DNA from: Populus alba
Taxonomy: Eukaryota > Streptophyta > Magnoliopsida > Malpighiales > Salicaceae
NCBI RefSeq assembly: GCF_005239225.2
Contig: NC_133293.1
Location: forward strand, 17,328,333 to 17,392,332
Reading direction: 5' to 3'
Length of the DNA stretch: 64,000 nt
Shown here: positions 24,601 to 36,632 of the stretch, piece after piece
Layout of the letters: each line of letters begins with the position of its first letter
Position numbering within the stretch: the stretch's first letter is position 1
Notes under the pieces: generated by a model
What the model was told of the DNA's origin: nothing
What the model saw: only the letters and a program-made list of their open reading frames with translations
Databases searched by the model: none
Program-made: the position numbers and the translations under genes

Positions 24601-25623
24601 TTTTAATATAATTTTAAATAAAAAATAACTGCTAATAAAATATCAAAACACTACGGACCCAGCTTCACTATCAAATACTCGTTGTTTATATATAGACAGC
24701 AAACAATATACAGAATTCACTTGCGGCTCAAAAACCTACCACCACTAATATAACTCGTAGTCAATAGCATCTTACAACGACGATCCCTTCGTATCTTGTG
24801 ATCCTGCCCTGCAAAGAAAAGGGTCAGTGATCATTCGTGCAACAATCCATAATGACCCATTTAGTTGCATAATTAACCGTTGCTGTAAGTTACGCTCGTC
24901 GACGAACGGCGACGTTGTTTTATCTAAAATATATATGAAATATTTATTTATTTATTTTCTTTCCTTCTTTTGGAGAATGAAATGAATTGGCTTGATTATT
25001 TACACTGCAGATGAATGAACCTTTTGTTTTCTGCAGAAGAGAAAAGGGGGTATTTTGAACTTGGCACCCCTTAGTTTTGGGCTTCTGGCGGCCCATGTAC
25101 AGACTATCCTTGGGCCTTTTGTTTTTGGGCTACACGATGGGAAGCTGAGCGCTTATGCTGAAATCTTGTGCCCTTGTCTTCAGGGCTTCAAGCCGGCCAT
25201 CCCTATAGCTAGCGGTCTGGAACTTTAATTACCGCGCCCAAATTTTAATTTGTTTTTTAAAGTTATAAAACAGATTGTGAGAATTTTTTAGAAAAATAAA
25301 ATGTAAGACATTATATTTACCTGATTTAATAACAAATAAATAAATTTAATAGTATGGCTCATTTTTCATTAATTTATAATGGTTTAGATTCGTTTTCATG
25401 TCCACGCAATAACCAGTTTTCGCATATGCATTCTTAAATTAGAGAATTTTGAAGAGTTTTTTTCCTTATCCATATAATATAATGGAGTGGTTGTTGTTAT
25501 CGTCCTCGTCGTCATTATGGAAGGATTGTTATATCAGGTATTAATGAAATCACCGATCTTCATATAAAAAAACATTACAATAATAATTCATTTTCGAAAT
25601 AAAAAACTCTCATCGATCGCTAG

Positions 25624-25624
<1 letters not shown>
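21674..25624. other. Intergenic DNA with duplicated UGT flanks
   Basis: About 21840-22320 resembles the 3' flank of UGT copy 2 (27300-27460 and 28060-28560) and of copy 3 (39080-39170). About 24530-25620 is nearly colinear with 35540-36610 upstream of copy 3. The middle (22420-24300) is very AT-rich with no gene. Confidence 0.6.
24530..25622 (+). repeat. Upstream arm of the UGT duplication (copy 2)
   Basis: This segment matches 35540-36618, upstream of UGT copy 3, along almost its whole length. Shared landmarks include tatagacagcaaacaatat, gttttgggcttctggcggcc, cttcaagccggccatcccta and the ataatggagtggtt region. UGT copy 1 lacks this upstream arm. Confidence 0.8.
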
Positions 25625-25675
<51 letters not shown>

Positions 25676-25701
25676 TATATTATATATATATATATATATA
25701 T
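25625..25701. repeat. Long (TA)n microsatellite in the UGT copy 2 promoter
   Basis: About 77 bases of almost pure TA end roughly 58 bp before the ATG of UGT copy 2. The same place holds (AC)n in copy 3 and only a short tatatat in copy 1. Confidence 0.9.
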
Positions 25702-25759
25702 ACATGGAAAACAGGAAAAGAAGCAAAAGCCACAAAAGCATTTAGATCAGGAAGAATCA

Positions 25760-27175
25760 ATGGATGAACCTGGCGAGCTCCACATAGCCATGTTCCCATG
25801 GCTTGCTTTCGGTCATATAATCCCATATCTAGAGCTCGCCAAGCTAATAGCTCAAAGGGGTCACAAGATCTCCTTTATATCTACTCCACGAAACATCCAG
25901 CGTTTACCATCTATACCTCCAAATTTAACACCACGAATGAATTTCGTGAGCCTTGCTTTACCCCATGTAGAAAATCTCCCAAACAACGCAGAGGCCACCG
26001 CAGACTTGCCTTTCGACAAAATTCCATACCTAAAGGAAGCCTATGACAGACTCCAAGATTCTCTATTTCACTTCTTAAATTCTTCTTCTCCAGACTGGAT
26101 CATCTTTGATTTCGCTCCCTACTGGTTGCCTGAGATAGCAACCAAGCTTGGGATCTCTAGTGTTTTCTTTAGCATTGTTGGTGCATGGACCATATCCTTC
26201 TTTGGATCATCATATACAGCCATACTCAACGGCGACGATCCAAGGACCGAACCGCAGCACTTCACGGTCCCTCCAAAGTGGATCCCATTTCCCTCCAAAG
26301 TGGCATTTCGCATCCATGAAGCTAAGCGGTTTTTTGATCACACAGAAGTGAACAGTTCAGGTGTCAGTGATAGCTTTCGTTCGGGATCCGTGCTTGCTGG
26401 CTGCGATGTTATAGCCGTAAGGAGCTGCTTAGAGCTAGAGGCTGATTTCTTAAGACTCGTGGAAGACCTTCACTGTAAGCCTGTAATCCCAGTAGGCCTA
26501 CTGCCACCATCAGCTCAGTTTAGCGAGGGCGGGGTGGAGGAAAAGTGGGTTACGATCAGGGAGTGGCTAGACAAGCAAACCCAAGGATCTGTGGTTTACA
26601 TAGCGTTTGGAAGCGAGTTAACAATGAATCAAAATGAAATAACTGAATTGGCTCTCGGGTTGGAGTTATCAGGTCTGCCTTTCTTTTGGGCTTTTAGGAA
26701 CCGGGATGACTCGGTCAGGTTACCAGATGGATTTGAGGAACGAGTAAAAGGACGTGGAGTGGTGTGGACGAGCTGGGCACCACAACTAAGGATCATGGCT
26801 CACGAATCGGTTGGGGGTTTTTTGACTCACTGCGGTTACAGCTCAGTTATAGAGGCACTCTCCTTTGGACTTGCTTTGATCATGTTGCCATTCGCTATAG
26901 ACCAAGGATTAATCGCAAGGGTTTTTGAAGGGAAGAAGGTTGGGATAGAAGTGCCGAGAGATGAGGAGGACGGGTCGTTTACGAGGAACTCGGTAGCCGA
27001 GTCACTCAGGATGGTTGTTGTTGACAAGGAAGGATCCGCATATAGAGAAAATGCCAAGCAGCAGATGGCAACACTATTTGGAGATGAGACTATCAGCGAT
27101 CGATGCATGGACCAATTTGTTGCCTTCTTACGAAGTCATAGAAAATTGCCTTCTGACGTGTCATCTGGTTTTTGA
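25760..27175 (+). CDS. UDP-glycosyltransferase, UGT91-like, copy 2
   Basis: An intronless 471-aa glycosyltransferase almost identical to copies 1 and 3, with His19, the Asp near 117 and an intact PSPG box containing [11 protein letters not shown] and ending in DQ. It ends [10 protein letters not shown]. Differences from the other copies cluster in the N-terminal acceptor-binding half (for example [20 protein letters not shown] and [14 protein letters not shown]), while the sugar-donor half is nearly invariant. That is what changing acceptor preference, or relaxed selection on the acceptor pocket, would look like. The start is set by alignment with the other copies and the shared leader caggaagaatcaATGGATG. 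Confidence 0.93.
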   Translation: MDEPGELHIAMFPWLAFGHIIPYLELAKLIAQRGHKISFISTPRNIQRLPSIPPNLTPRMNFVSLALPHVENLPNNAEATADLPFDKIPYLKEAYDRLQDSLFHFLNSSSPDWIIFDFAPYWLPEIATKLGISSVFFSIVGAWTISFFGSSYTAILNGDDPRTEPQHFTVPPKWIPFPSKVAFRIHEAKRFFDHTEVNSSGVSDSFRSGSVLAGCDVIAVRSCLELEADFLRLVEDLHCKPVIPVGLLPPSAQFSEGGVEEKWVTIREWLDKQTQGSVVYIAFGSELTMNQNEITELALGLELSGLPFFWAFRNRDDSVRLPDGFEERVKGRGVVWTSWAPQLRIMAHESVGGFLTHCGYSSVIEALSFGLALIMLPFAIDQGLIARVFEGKKVGIEVPRDEEDGSFTRNSVAESLRMVVVDKEGSAYRENAKQQMATLFGDETISDRCMDQFVAFLRSHRKLPSDVSSGF

Positions 27176-27499
27176 CTCGGTTGTTTTTTTTTTTTTTAAG
27201 TCTGTAAGTTTAAACTCTGGAGTGCCTTTTTTTTCAAGAAATTTTTGTGCTCTTTTATAGCTAAATATATACTTTTTTAATTATTAAGAAAGAAGTGGAA
27301 CTTCCTAAAACGCAAAAGTAATGGAAAATTGAAAGCCAAGATCGTCGGCAGGCATAGCTGGCTGGCAAGCAGGGGGGAGCATTACATTGAAGTCCAATCA
27401 ATAATTGTCTGGTATCTTTCGAAGAGAGGGACCATAGCTCGTAGGAAGGACTTCTTTTTCACGCGTAAGGATGTGTTTGTCTATTCTTAACTTTTGCTT

Positions 27500-27920
27500 T
27501 TGTGATTTAAAAAATATAGTTAAAATGTTTGATAATATATTAAATTATATTTTATATATTATAAAATTTATTAAAAAATTAAGTTTGAAATGGAGTTTTT
27601 ATAAAATAGTTTTTATATGTTTTTTTTTTATCGAATTTCGTAAAATTTTATTTGTTTTGTGTTTTAAAATTTAATATCATTTTAATGCACTGGTATTAAA
27701 AATTTTATTTACTTTAATTTTATTTACAAAAAATTAAAGCATTTTTTTTTTAAAAATTTCAAAAAAAAAATTTTCTTTACTTTATTTTTTTTTTTATATT
27801 TTCAGATTATTTTGATGCGTTGGTATTAAAAATAATTTTTTTTAAAAAAATATTTTAATGCATTTCTAAATAAAAAAATATTTTTAAAAAGTAGTTACAA
27901 CCAAATATTTTATTTATATT
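27500..27920. repeat. AT-rich dispersed repeats (MITE-like), nested or tandem
   Basis: The family core (gattattttgatgcgttggt, attaaaaataattttttt, taaaaaaatattttaatgca) appears at least twice here. Confidence 0.45.
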
Positions 27921-27999
27921 TTTTACTGTATATAAACTTATTTTTACCAACATATATTTAAATATAACTAATTATATCTAACCATATTCTTTTAAATTT

Positions 28000-28500
28000 A
28001 TTTTTTTAAAATTATAATCAGTAAAACTACCTCAAAAACAAAAGATTTTTTCTTATCTTTACCTGTCACCCTCATTAATATTTTACTTTCTTCTGAGAAA
28101 AAGAATTGCACGTCAATCTCATATCCAATCTCCAGCAAATCTATGCTGATTAGAATTCATATTTTCATTAATTTGGAATCATTTTAAACGTGTTTCTTTA
28201 ACTTTTTTAATAACAAATAAACACAAAAAAATTTATAAATTAATTTTTTAAAAACTAATTTTTTTAAAAAAAACAGAATCTACATCTAACCATTTTTTTT
28301 TTGAACTTATTTTTTTTATATCACAACAACAAAACTATCCAAAAAAACAAAAGATTCGTTCTTATCTTTACCGGTTTCCCTCATTAATATTTTACTTTTT
28401 TTATGAGAAAAAGAATTGCACGTCAATCTCATATCCAATCTCCAGCAAATCTATGCTGATTAAAATTCATATTTGCATTGATTTGGAATCATTTTCATAT
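28000..28500. repeat. Tandem duplication in the UGT copy 2 3' flank
   Basis: Two diverged units (about 28000-28195 and 28305-28500) share acaaaagatt, ctcattaatattttactttt, aagaattgcacgtcaatctc and ccagcaaatctatgctgatt. The same words follow UGT copy 1 (about 21985) and copy 3 (about 39085), so the unit belongs to the original UGT 3' flank. Confidence 0.75.
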
Positions 28501-28734
28501 TCTCATATCCAAACACGTGTTCTGCAATGATTTGCGCAGATCCATTTTGGTTGCATTCATCTCTGTGGGGTGGTGACGCATGGTACCACAGCATGCCAGG
28601 CATGAAGCCTTTGTCTTGTGTGGGCTACCCAGCCCTCATGCCAGAATTTAATAGCAGTTAAAATTATACCAGCTGGTCCAAAATTTTACATCCAAGAAAA
28701 TAATTATCTAGCAGTTAAATTATTCACAAATGCA

Positions 28735-29273
28735 TTTCCAGTAGCAGCAACCACGCGTTCCAGCAGTAGCAACACAAATGCATAAATAGTTATTCACAGT
28801 TCAAACGCACAACAAGCAGCTGCGAATATTTGCTTTGGTTGAAAGCCGCCCTCTAATCGGGGACAATTTAGCACAAAAAGATCCACCTATATATCAAATG
28901 GATCACATCTTGTTTCTCTTGCTATCGAATGGACGATTAAGATCCCTCTAATCGTGATGTATAATATAATAAAAAAGAATTATTTCTAATTTCAAAGATT
29001 CTCTTTACTTCTTAATGGGTTTCTAGTTGGAATGCATGATAGTGATCTATTGATAACAATAATAATAAAAATCACGGGTGATTTACACCTCTTGCAAGTT
29101 GCAAGAGATGCTAACAAATATTTAAAGGATTGAAGGGGTTTTTTTTCCATTAAAAACCATGCATTTTTTCTGATGAATATTTGGCATAATTTCTGTTTAT
29201 ATATGTTTTTAGAAGTTTTTTAAAAGTATTTTTTATCTTAAAAAAGCACTAAATTGATTTTTTTATAATATTT
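28735..29273 (+). repeat. Duplicated segment, partner at 39172-40170
   Basis: It shares ccacgcgttccagcagtagc, cggggacaatttagcacaaa and gatgtataatataataaaaa with the later copy in the same order. The later copy carries about 460 extra bases (39260-39740) in the middle. Confidence 0.8.
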
Positions 29274-29404
29274 TCCTTGTAACTTTTCTCATCGACCTTG
29301 AAAAGTTCAACTGTTCTAGTTTTACCCTTTCTTACTTTAGATTTATGTTTATCCCAGTAACCTTTTTCACACTGGCCATCCATCCATTTTGTTTTAGCTC
29401 TGCA

Positions 29405-29580
29405 CCGGGGGTGGAACTATAAATTTTGGATAATACATGATTTTAAGGACGCAAAACATAAGATCGAAGGGTAATTAGAAAATCTCAAAAGCTTAGCATT
29501 AAAATGTAGATTTATTTAAAAAATGTTTGGGACTGTCATGGCCCCTCCTCCACCTTTCTACGTATATAATTTCGCCCCTG
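29405..29580. mobile_element. hAT-like MITE fragment, related to 5949-6134
   Basis: The segment begins near caccgggggtgg and ends cgcccctg, with an internal gtcatggcccctcc that matches the reverse complement of the earlier element. The left end is eroded and no target duplication is clear. Confidence 0.35.
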
Positions 29581-30444
29581 CTTTGCTCCTAGATGCCCAA
29601 TACCCTAAACTTCACCGTTTTTAGCATCACCGTGGCTCGTCCTCTCAAGAGAGCTTCCGGCACAAGTACAGCGAATTAAAAAAACATGTATCAAAGGCAA
29701 GTGCAAACTTTTTGCAATATAGTAGTGGTTATTTTTTAAATAATTTTTTATATTATAATATATATTAATGATATTTTTTTATTTTAAATAATTATTTTTA
29801 ACATTAGCACATCAAAACAATCTAAAAAATATAAACTGTATTAAATTTTAATAAAAAAAAAATTAAAATTTTCTGGGAACAACCGCGTTCCAACAAAACG
29901 CTACCTTCAAAGGTCAAATCTTGGCATCCATTATTGATGGCCGAAAGTCTCGAGACAGGGCACTGTGATCCCTGGAGTACGAAATTATCCGGAAAGAAGA
30001 CAACTTTTTTTCATCTTAGTTTCTTAAGGTCGTATGGTATGTCAACACGCATTAGGAAAAGAGACGCTCTGGAGGCCGTTCTTTCTACCTGCACACTATG
30101 ATCCCTTATACACACTGCAGAAAGTAAAGCCAACAATTTACCTGTGTTTTCCCCACAATTTACTCAATAAAGCTAACAAAATCCATAGAATATAGATCAC
30201 GAAACTTTTGGAGCTTTAATAAATCAAAGCAATGAGGTATGAACAGAATAGTGCTGCGTCGAAAAACTTTGTATATTTGTCCCAATCAAACCTGGCAGCA
30301 TTAATATGCTTTTTTGCCGACCCCATGTTTGGACACAGTCTTTCCTCTCAAGTCAACACCATGGAAATAAAGGTAGCTTTATCATAAAATGTGATAAATT
30401 CCATCAATCAAGTAAGGAATCCAATGCCCCTCTCAACTTGCGCA

Positions 30445-30456
30445 TTTATTTATATG
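30445..30456 (+). promoter_or_regulatory. Possible TATA box of the HMA gene
   Basis: tttatttatatgc occurs about 145 bp upstream of the HMA start codon and is followed by a C/T-rich leader. Only the motif supports this. Confidence 0.35.
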
Positions 30457-30597
30457 CTTGAAGTATCACTCTGCCAACATTAATGGTTGTTTCCTTATTT
30501 CTCTTCCTCTTGATTTCCTCCTCTCTGTCTAGCCACTCTACAAGGTCAGTGCACTATCCACGCCAATTCCACCAACTTGCAGTTTTCATCAAAAAGA

Positions 30598-31095
30598 ATG
30601 GCTAACGTAAGTATATATATAATACATCGAAGTACTTTCAGTATTTAATCTAGCTACTCCTGCTTGTTGTTGAATCATTTTGGACTTTAATTAATGCTTC
30701 AATTCGGCAATAGGTGGTGGAATTGAAAGTGGGTTTGCATTGCGATGAATGTATTAAGAAGATATTGAAAGCTATCAAAAAAATACAAGGTAACCATATT
30801 GAGTCCAAGGTATCCTTGATTTATATATAGTCTCTTGATGATGAACTTGAATTTGATCACCCTTTCGCCCTCTACTTAATTTGTAAAAAAAAAAAAAAAA
30901 ATCTTGAATTTGCGTTAACATTTACATGTCCGGTGTTTTTGACCAGCAGACATCGAAACTTACGACATTGATACACAGCTCAATAAGGTCACAGTGACTG
31001 GCAATGTTTCATCAGAAGAAGTCATTAGAGTTATTCACAAGATTGGGAAGACAGCGACCACTTGGGGAGCCGAGGGAGATGGAGTAACTTGCTAA
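30598..31095 (+). CDS. Heavy-metal-associated (HMA) domain protein, metallochaperone-like, 3 exons
   Basis: Exons 30598-30606, 30714-30789 and 30950-31095 give 76 aa that form a single HMA domain. The metal-binding motif is CxxC in LHCDECIKKI, followed by the usual second half TYDIDTQLNKVTVTGNVSSEEVIRVIHKIGKTATTW. ATX1-type proteins of this kind carry Cu(I) or a similar metal in the cytosol, though which metal cannot be told here. There is no C-terminal CaaX box (the end is GDGVTC), so it is not an isoprenylated HIPP. The first coding exon holds only three codons (Met-Ala-Asn); GTAAGT follows, and the next acceptor restores the expected VVELKVGLHC. A broken copy lies at 32610-32735. Confidence 0.87.
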
Positions 31096-31555
31096 GTAAA
31101 TCGATGACGTGATCTCCTCTCTCTGTTTCAGCAACAGATTAAGTTTATAATATGTGATTATGGCCATGAAGGTTTTCTAATTTCGTCTTTACTGGATGGA
31201 TGGCTTGACAGAGAAGACAATTCAGCCTGGTCAACATGGCGGAGCAATTTCTAGAGAGAATAGTACTGATTTGTAAAGGGCGTCTGAATATGCATATCAA
31301 GTTATTAAATATAGTTAGCCCCCTTCAATAACCTATACTAAGCAAAAAAATAAAATAATAAAATTACAACCTATTAGCTATTACATATCAAAGCAAATCA
31401 TTTGTGATTTCTCGGGCCTTTCTCTAATTTTCGCAATATCTAAGACTAAGAGTAGTAATTACCTTCCAAATCTTGCCCAGGCCTAACATATATAATGACA
31501 TGAAATCCACTTTCTATATCCAAATTAAGCAGGACAAAAGCTTCAAGCCATAGAA

Positions 31556-31725
31556 ACAATGGAGGAGTTCTGGGAGACAGTGGTCACGGGAACAAGAGAA
31601 GGATGGTGGACAAGGGCTCGCATTTGTCGGAGAAAACCCCTCCACGTTAGATATGGCAGCTGCAAAACGAATACAATGGAGAAATTGGAACTCTCTATTG
31701 ATGACAATTTGTAAGAAATCGCATC
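31556..31725 (-). pseudogene. ERD15-like gene fragment
   Basis: This stretch matches part of the ERD15-like first exon (33775-33945) in the same orientation: for example gacaagggctcgcatttgtcgg here versus gacaagagcccaccatttgtcgg in the gene, then tccac-ttagatatg-cagc versus tccaccgttcgatatgacagc. It has indels, no start codon at the expected site and no second exon. It lies about 460 bp after the intact HMA gene. Confidence 0.75.
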
Positions 31726-32189
31726 ATTAATCTATCCGTCTTTCACCCTTCTAGTCTATTTACTTCTGCTTATACATGTACAATGGAAGCAAGCACCATT
31801 TTATTTTTAAAAGATGATTTATATGTTGCTGCCCTCGTGTGCAACAACCTGTCGAAAGTAATTAATTAATAGCTAACTATGCATTTTTATGTAACTCGCC
31901 TACGAGGAAAGAAATAAAATAAAATCATGCCTCTATATTTTCCAATGCTAATCATTTTACTGTAATGAATGTAAATATGATATTTGATTTTAGCTTTTTA
32001 AGAGAGAAAAAGGGGCCTTTACAATAGGCCCATATGTCTGGGCCTGATATGGAAAACAGGAAAACAGCTTCCATTTTAGGGATGCTACTATTCTACCACA
32101 ATGGTATAAAATGTTGAGCTCGAGGTCCCGGAAGATAACATGACCTTGTCTACCAAAATGAGCAAGATCACAGATGACACATGACAGGT

Positions 32190-32460
32190 AGACAGGTCTT
32201 TTGCACGGAGGATGGCCAAAAACCCCATAGTTCATTTAACAGATATGCGTTTCATCTGCTATAGTTCAATCAATCGTGGGAGACTACGATCTTATCATGG
32301 TAGGTCGTTGCCATGAAAACGAACCCAAAGTTCTATCAGGCCTGTCAGAACGTATTCATTCCCGAGAGCTTGGGCCGCTGGGGGGTGTGCTTGCTTCTGA
32401 AAATATTTTTAGTCTAGTTTCAGTGCAGGTGGCTCAACAGCAAATCACGAAAGCAATGAA
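32190..32460 (+). pseudogene. CHX C-terminal fragment 1
   Basis: The translation DYDLIMVGRCHENEP, LSGLSERIHSRELGPLGG, VLASENIF and VAQQQITKA matches the last about 65 residues of the CHX gene at 43732-46534 (YDLIMAGRRHQTEP, LGPIGDLLASEDI, VVQQQIMKA). The upstream part aligns with the ALRMAGRFGLQLTVMRFI region, but about 110 bases in between are deleted. No membrane domain remains, so this is a remnant. Confidence 0.85.
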
Positions 32461-32609
32461 CTGTTTGAACCCAAGCTGTCACTTGCCTTTGTGACAGGAC
32501 GTCTAGTAAGATATTAATCGAACCTTGCAGATCATCAAGAACATGTACAATTTTCTCGTTAACCACTTACATATCCTTCCTTGTTTCTTAAAGAACTAGA
32601 ATCTGCTTT
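32461..32609. other. Spacer between remnants
   Basis: Nothing recognisable. It probably belongs to the duplicated block. Confidence 0.4.
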
Positions 32610-32735
32610 AACATGTCTTCTGTTTTTTACCAAAAGATAATGAGACATTAAGTTAAGGTCATAGTGACCGGGAAGAAAGCAAGCACTTGGATGGCCAAAG
32701 GAGACCACCATGTGTGATCTGCTCTGTGTAAGTAC
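32610..32735 (+). pseudogene. HMA gene fragment with internal deletion
   Basis: The words ttaaggtcatagtgaccggg and aagaaagcaagcacttggat match aataaggtcacagtgactgg and aagacagcgaccacttgggg of the HMA third exon, but the bases between the VTG strand and the following helix are missing. The preceding intron end and the following 3' flank also match, so this is the last exon of a second HMA copy. Confidence 0.78.
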
Positions 32736-33388
32736 AAAGAATTGCAAAGATTATCAGTTATTGCCATGGAGATGTCCAGCTTTCCTTCAAGGCACCACAC
32801 GGACGATCAAGACCACCATGCGTAGAGGTACTCCTTGAAAGGCAAATCATTTTCTATGGCTGTGTAGAGAAGGGCATATTCCATTAGCTTGTAGTCAGCC
32901 TCGGTAACCCACTAAAGCAAATATGTATTAGTTTTAAGGTACTAGTTGAAAGGCAAATCATTCATTGACAATTATTGTCTCTTCGTTTATTTAATTTTTT
33001 TTTGCAATATCAAAGACATTACTAATGTTTGAATGCAATTTCAATATCTTTGATTAATTAATTAAAACTAGGCGATTTATAGATTTAATTACCTTCCAAA
33101 TTATGCCAAGGACCTAATAGAATTACATCAAATCAACTCTCTGTAAGGAGCAACCCAAGTTAAATTTTGTGTTCTTACTGATTTCTCAACCACTGCAACA
33201 TTTATTTATAATTACCGCATGTTTTTCACAACATTTTTTATGACAGAAATAAAGTTACAATTTTACAAAGTACTTTCTTTTCTACACAACAACATGAAAA
33301 ACCCAAATTAAAAGATAAAAAACAGCTAGTACCCCGTTCAAAGCCAGTCCTTGTACACAAAACAACCCAACTGGGGTTATCCTCAAAC
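32736..33388. other. Spacer, remnant HMA 3' flank
   Basis: The part near 33080-33120 (taccttccaaattatgccaa) resembles 31460-31490 downstream of the intact HMA gene and 47525-47550 farther right, showing that the block was duplicated. No gene is visible. Confidence 0.55.
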
Positions 33389-33942
33389 TCACCGAATCAT
33401 ACAACTCTGCCTCGGTTGCTGAATCGTCCTTGGACTCAGCTTCACATTCACAATCTTCTGTACCTTCTCCGAATACCTTGGTGCCTGAGCACGATCAAAT
33501 TGATCCCTTTTCCACTTCAAAACTCCAAGCGAAACCAATTCCTTGTTGCAACCCTTCACCTCCACCTCCTCTCCTGCAACAAACAGCCCCGGAAAAAAGA
33601 GCGAAAATCAAGTTAACGAGTTGACTCGGTGACTCAGGCTATTGAACACAAATTCTAATTTGTGGGAGGGCTCTTACCTTTGATGGTGTCGTAAATTGGG
33701 TCGTCGAAGAAGAGAGAGTCGAGATCCTCGGAGAGGACAGGATCGTAAATATCAGAGAATAGAGGTTCGGTTTCGGGATCATGGAAACGTTCTTGGAGCC
33801 AGTAGTCTCGGAACCAAGGGGAGGATTGGACAAGAGCCCACCATTTGTCGGAAAAATCCTCCACCGTTCGATATGACAGCGGGACGAACAACGGAGCGTT
33901 GGGATTTAAAGTTGATGTTGATATGTGAGAAATTACATCCAT
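33389..33942 (-). CDS. ERD15/CID-like PAM2-motif protein, 2 exons
   Basis: Exons complement(33678-33942) and (33389-33573) give 149 aa. The N-terminus [10 protein letters not shown] is followed by the PAM2 motif [11 protein letters not shown], which binds the MLLE/PABC domain of poly(A)-binding protein, then [26 protein letters not shown], the signature of the ERD15/CID1 group, and an acidic stretch. The C-terminal exon has the [10 protein letters not shown] element found in this group. Relatives are drought- and ABA-responsive regulators linked to mRNA metabolism. The ATG at 33940-33942 is the first in frame; the frame is open a little upstream but lacks ATG. Splice sites GTAAGA and TTGCAG support the join. 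An antisense frame over exon 1 (33696-34076) is a shadow. Confidence 0.88.
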
Positions 33943-34063
33943 TGCCACTTGAAACAAGAAGAGAAGCTAGAGGAGAGGGGGGTGAAGGGTGGCAGCTAGC
34001 AGAGCAAGAGCTTATAAAGGAGGAGGAGAGATTTTTACCTGAAACGGGTAGGGTTTTAAATTT

Positions 34064-35520
34064 GGCCTTGGTTTAGGGTTCTATTACAGAAATGACATTT
34101 CGTGAAAAAGATGTACTGTATTTTATTGCCCTTTTTAATAAATCATTTCTCATATATTAAAATTTAAGTGTTTTCCCGATTAATTTTTAAAACAGATCAA
34201 TATTTGCAGATTAATGCATGCATAATTTTTTTCTATCTTTCTGGGTAATTATCGAATATCTATCCTAACCCATATTTTTACATATTTTTTTTAAAAAATT
34301 TTCTTTTTTAATTTTTTGTTGTTGCACCTCATAAATCATGTCTTAATAAATTAGTGTACAGTTTTATATATTCAATAATCTCATTTTCTTAATTTAAATT
34401 TAAGGTTCACAATGTATGCAATTTAAAAATATAAAATTATATAATTAAATATCATCAGTAATATCAGTGATATGCACTCATTAATAAATCATTAGTGGTT
34501 GACATGGTTTTATATTTATAAAAATTATTTAAGATTTTTATTATGTTTAGATGTGCTTGTTGTTTTTTTAATAAAAAAAAATGACCTATATTATATACTC
34601 AACAAAAACACATCAATTGCCTAACTTACATTATATATGAATTTGCCAGATTGATATTATATACAATACCAGGAGACAATAACATACTAATTTTATGTAT
34701 TCATGGTTAATAATAATTAATTATCTTATATTTATAACCATACACTAAACTTTAATTTCAAAGTAAAGTTAGAAACTTTATTTTTATATCTGTAATATAA
34801 TATTCTAATAAAAATTATATAAGAAAAACCAAATAAAATATTTTTAATTTTCTTATAAAATAAGATTTATTTAAAAACTAAAGGTTGTATTATGATATTT
34901 ATTTTATAAGCTTCATAACAATTATATATTAATAATAATTAAAAAAACTGCAAGGAATAAAACTCAAATCTAGAATAAAAAAAATATTATTTTAATATAT
35001 TTACAAATAAAAAATGCTTTAAAAAAATATCAAGCACTTACCTTTCCAATCACATCACAAGTGTCGTAACATAACTGGAAAAAAAACTGACGTATAATGT
35101 GAGTGGTGTTTCTGTAAAAACTGGAGTAACTTAGATCTATATCGGTACATGTAGGTGGTCATCCCTTTTCTTCTGTTTTTTATCCTTTTTTTTGGTCTCT
35201 TAAGTATTATCCGCAGAGTAGACAACACTTCGCTGTTCTAATCCGATGTCTTTGACTTGTTATGTGGCAGTATAAACGGATTTTTTTTTTGCGCATAAAT
35301 AAGCTAAAGGCCCAAGACAAAACTAACAAGCAAACCTCAACTCCCATGCACCAGTATAAATAATCTTTATACAAATTCTAGAAGGAAAAAAAAACTATAT
35401 TGTTTAACATTTATTTATTTTATCCAACTCGAATAATTGAACCAAAAATAAATATGAGAAAACTTGGATCAATATCATTCAATCCAAATAAGAAAAAAAG
35501 AAATAAAAATGTCATATTAT
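34064..35520. repeat. Segmental duplication, partner 40478-42005
   Basis: The two segments run in parallel from ccttggtttagggttctatt to caatccaaataagaaaaaaag, with frequent small indels. Here the segment is the upstream region of the intact ERD15-like gene. In the partner no ERD15 coding sequence is attached. Confidence 0.88.
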
Positions 35521-35539
35521 TTTTTATTTTTTTAATTAT

Positions 35540-36618
35540 TTTTATATTAAAAATAATTTTAAAAAATAAAAAAAATATTTATTATTTTAATATAATTTCA
35601 AATAAAAAAATACTTTAAAAAATAACCTTTAATACAATCTCAAACACTGCCGAGCTTCACCATCAAATACTCGTTATATATAGACAGCAAACAATATGCA
35701 GAATTCACTTGCAGCTCAAAACCTACCAATACTAATACAACTCGTAGTCAATAGCATCTTACAACAATGATCTCTTCGTATATTGTGATCCTGCCTTGCA
35801 AAGAAAAGAAGCAGTGATCATACGTGCACCAATCCATAATGATCCATTTAGATGCATAAATAAACGTTGTTGTAAGTTGCGTTCGTCGACGAACAGCAAC
35901 GTCGTTTTATCTAAAATATATATGAAATATATTTATTTATTTATTTATTTTCTTTCCTTCTTTTGGAGAATGAAATGAATTGGCTTGATTATTTACACTG
36001 CAGATGAATGAACCTTTTGTTTTCTGCAGAAGAGAAAGGGGGGCATATTGAATTTGGCACCCCTTAGTTTTGGGCTTCTGGCGGCCCATGTATCCTTGGG
36101 CCTTTTGTTTTTGGGCTACACGATGGGAAGGTGAGCGCTTATGCTGAAATCTCGTGCCCTTGTCTTCAGGGCTTCAAGCCGGCCATCCCTATAGCTAGCA
36201 GTCAGGAACTTTAATTACCGCGCCCAAATTTTAATTTGTTTTTTAAAGTTATAAAACAGATTGTGAGAGTTTTTTAGAAAAATAAAATAATATCCAAATA
36301 AAATGTAAAACATTATATTTATCTGATTTAATAAAAAATAAACAAATTTAATGGTATGGCTCATTTTTCATTAATTTATAATGGTTTAGATTCGTTTTCA
36401 TGTCTATGCAATAACTAGTTTTCTCACATGCATTCTTAAATTAGAAAATTCTGAAGAGTTTTTTTTCGTTATCTATATAATATAATGGAGTGGTTATTGT
36501 TATCATCCTCGTCGTAATGATGGGAGGATTGTTATATCAGGTATTAATGAAATCATCGATCTTCATATAAAAAAATATTACAACAATAATTCAATTTCGA
36601 AATAAAAAACTCTCATCG
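35540..36618 (+). repeat. Upstream arm of the UGT duplication (copy 3)
   Basis: This is the partner of 24530-25622. It has the same order of landmarks and continues directly into UGT copy 3. Confidence 0.8.
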
Positions 36619-36632
36619 CTAGCTATATATAG

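Larger units (their letters stand above)
27176..30597. other. Intergenic DNA: duplicated UGT 3' flanks and repeats
   Basis: The proximal part matches the 3' flank of UGT copy 1. AT-rich dispersed repeats lie at about 27500-27920 and 29720-29880. A tandem duplication of roughly 300 bp spans 28000-28500. The segment 28735-29273 recurs near 39172-40170. A hAT-like fragment lies at 29405-29580. Confidence 0.6.

Noticed and set aside
32190..32460. Functional small USP-like protein from the CHX fragment
   Set aside because: An internal deletion and lack of a start codon make a remnant more likely, although the last 70 codons remain open.
33696..34076. 126-codon frame (+) over the ERD15-like exon
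   Set aside because: Antisense shadow of the ERD15-like first exon.
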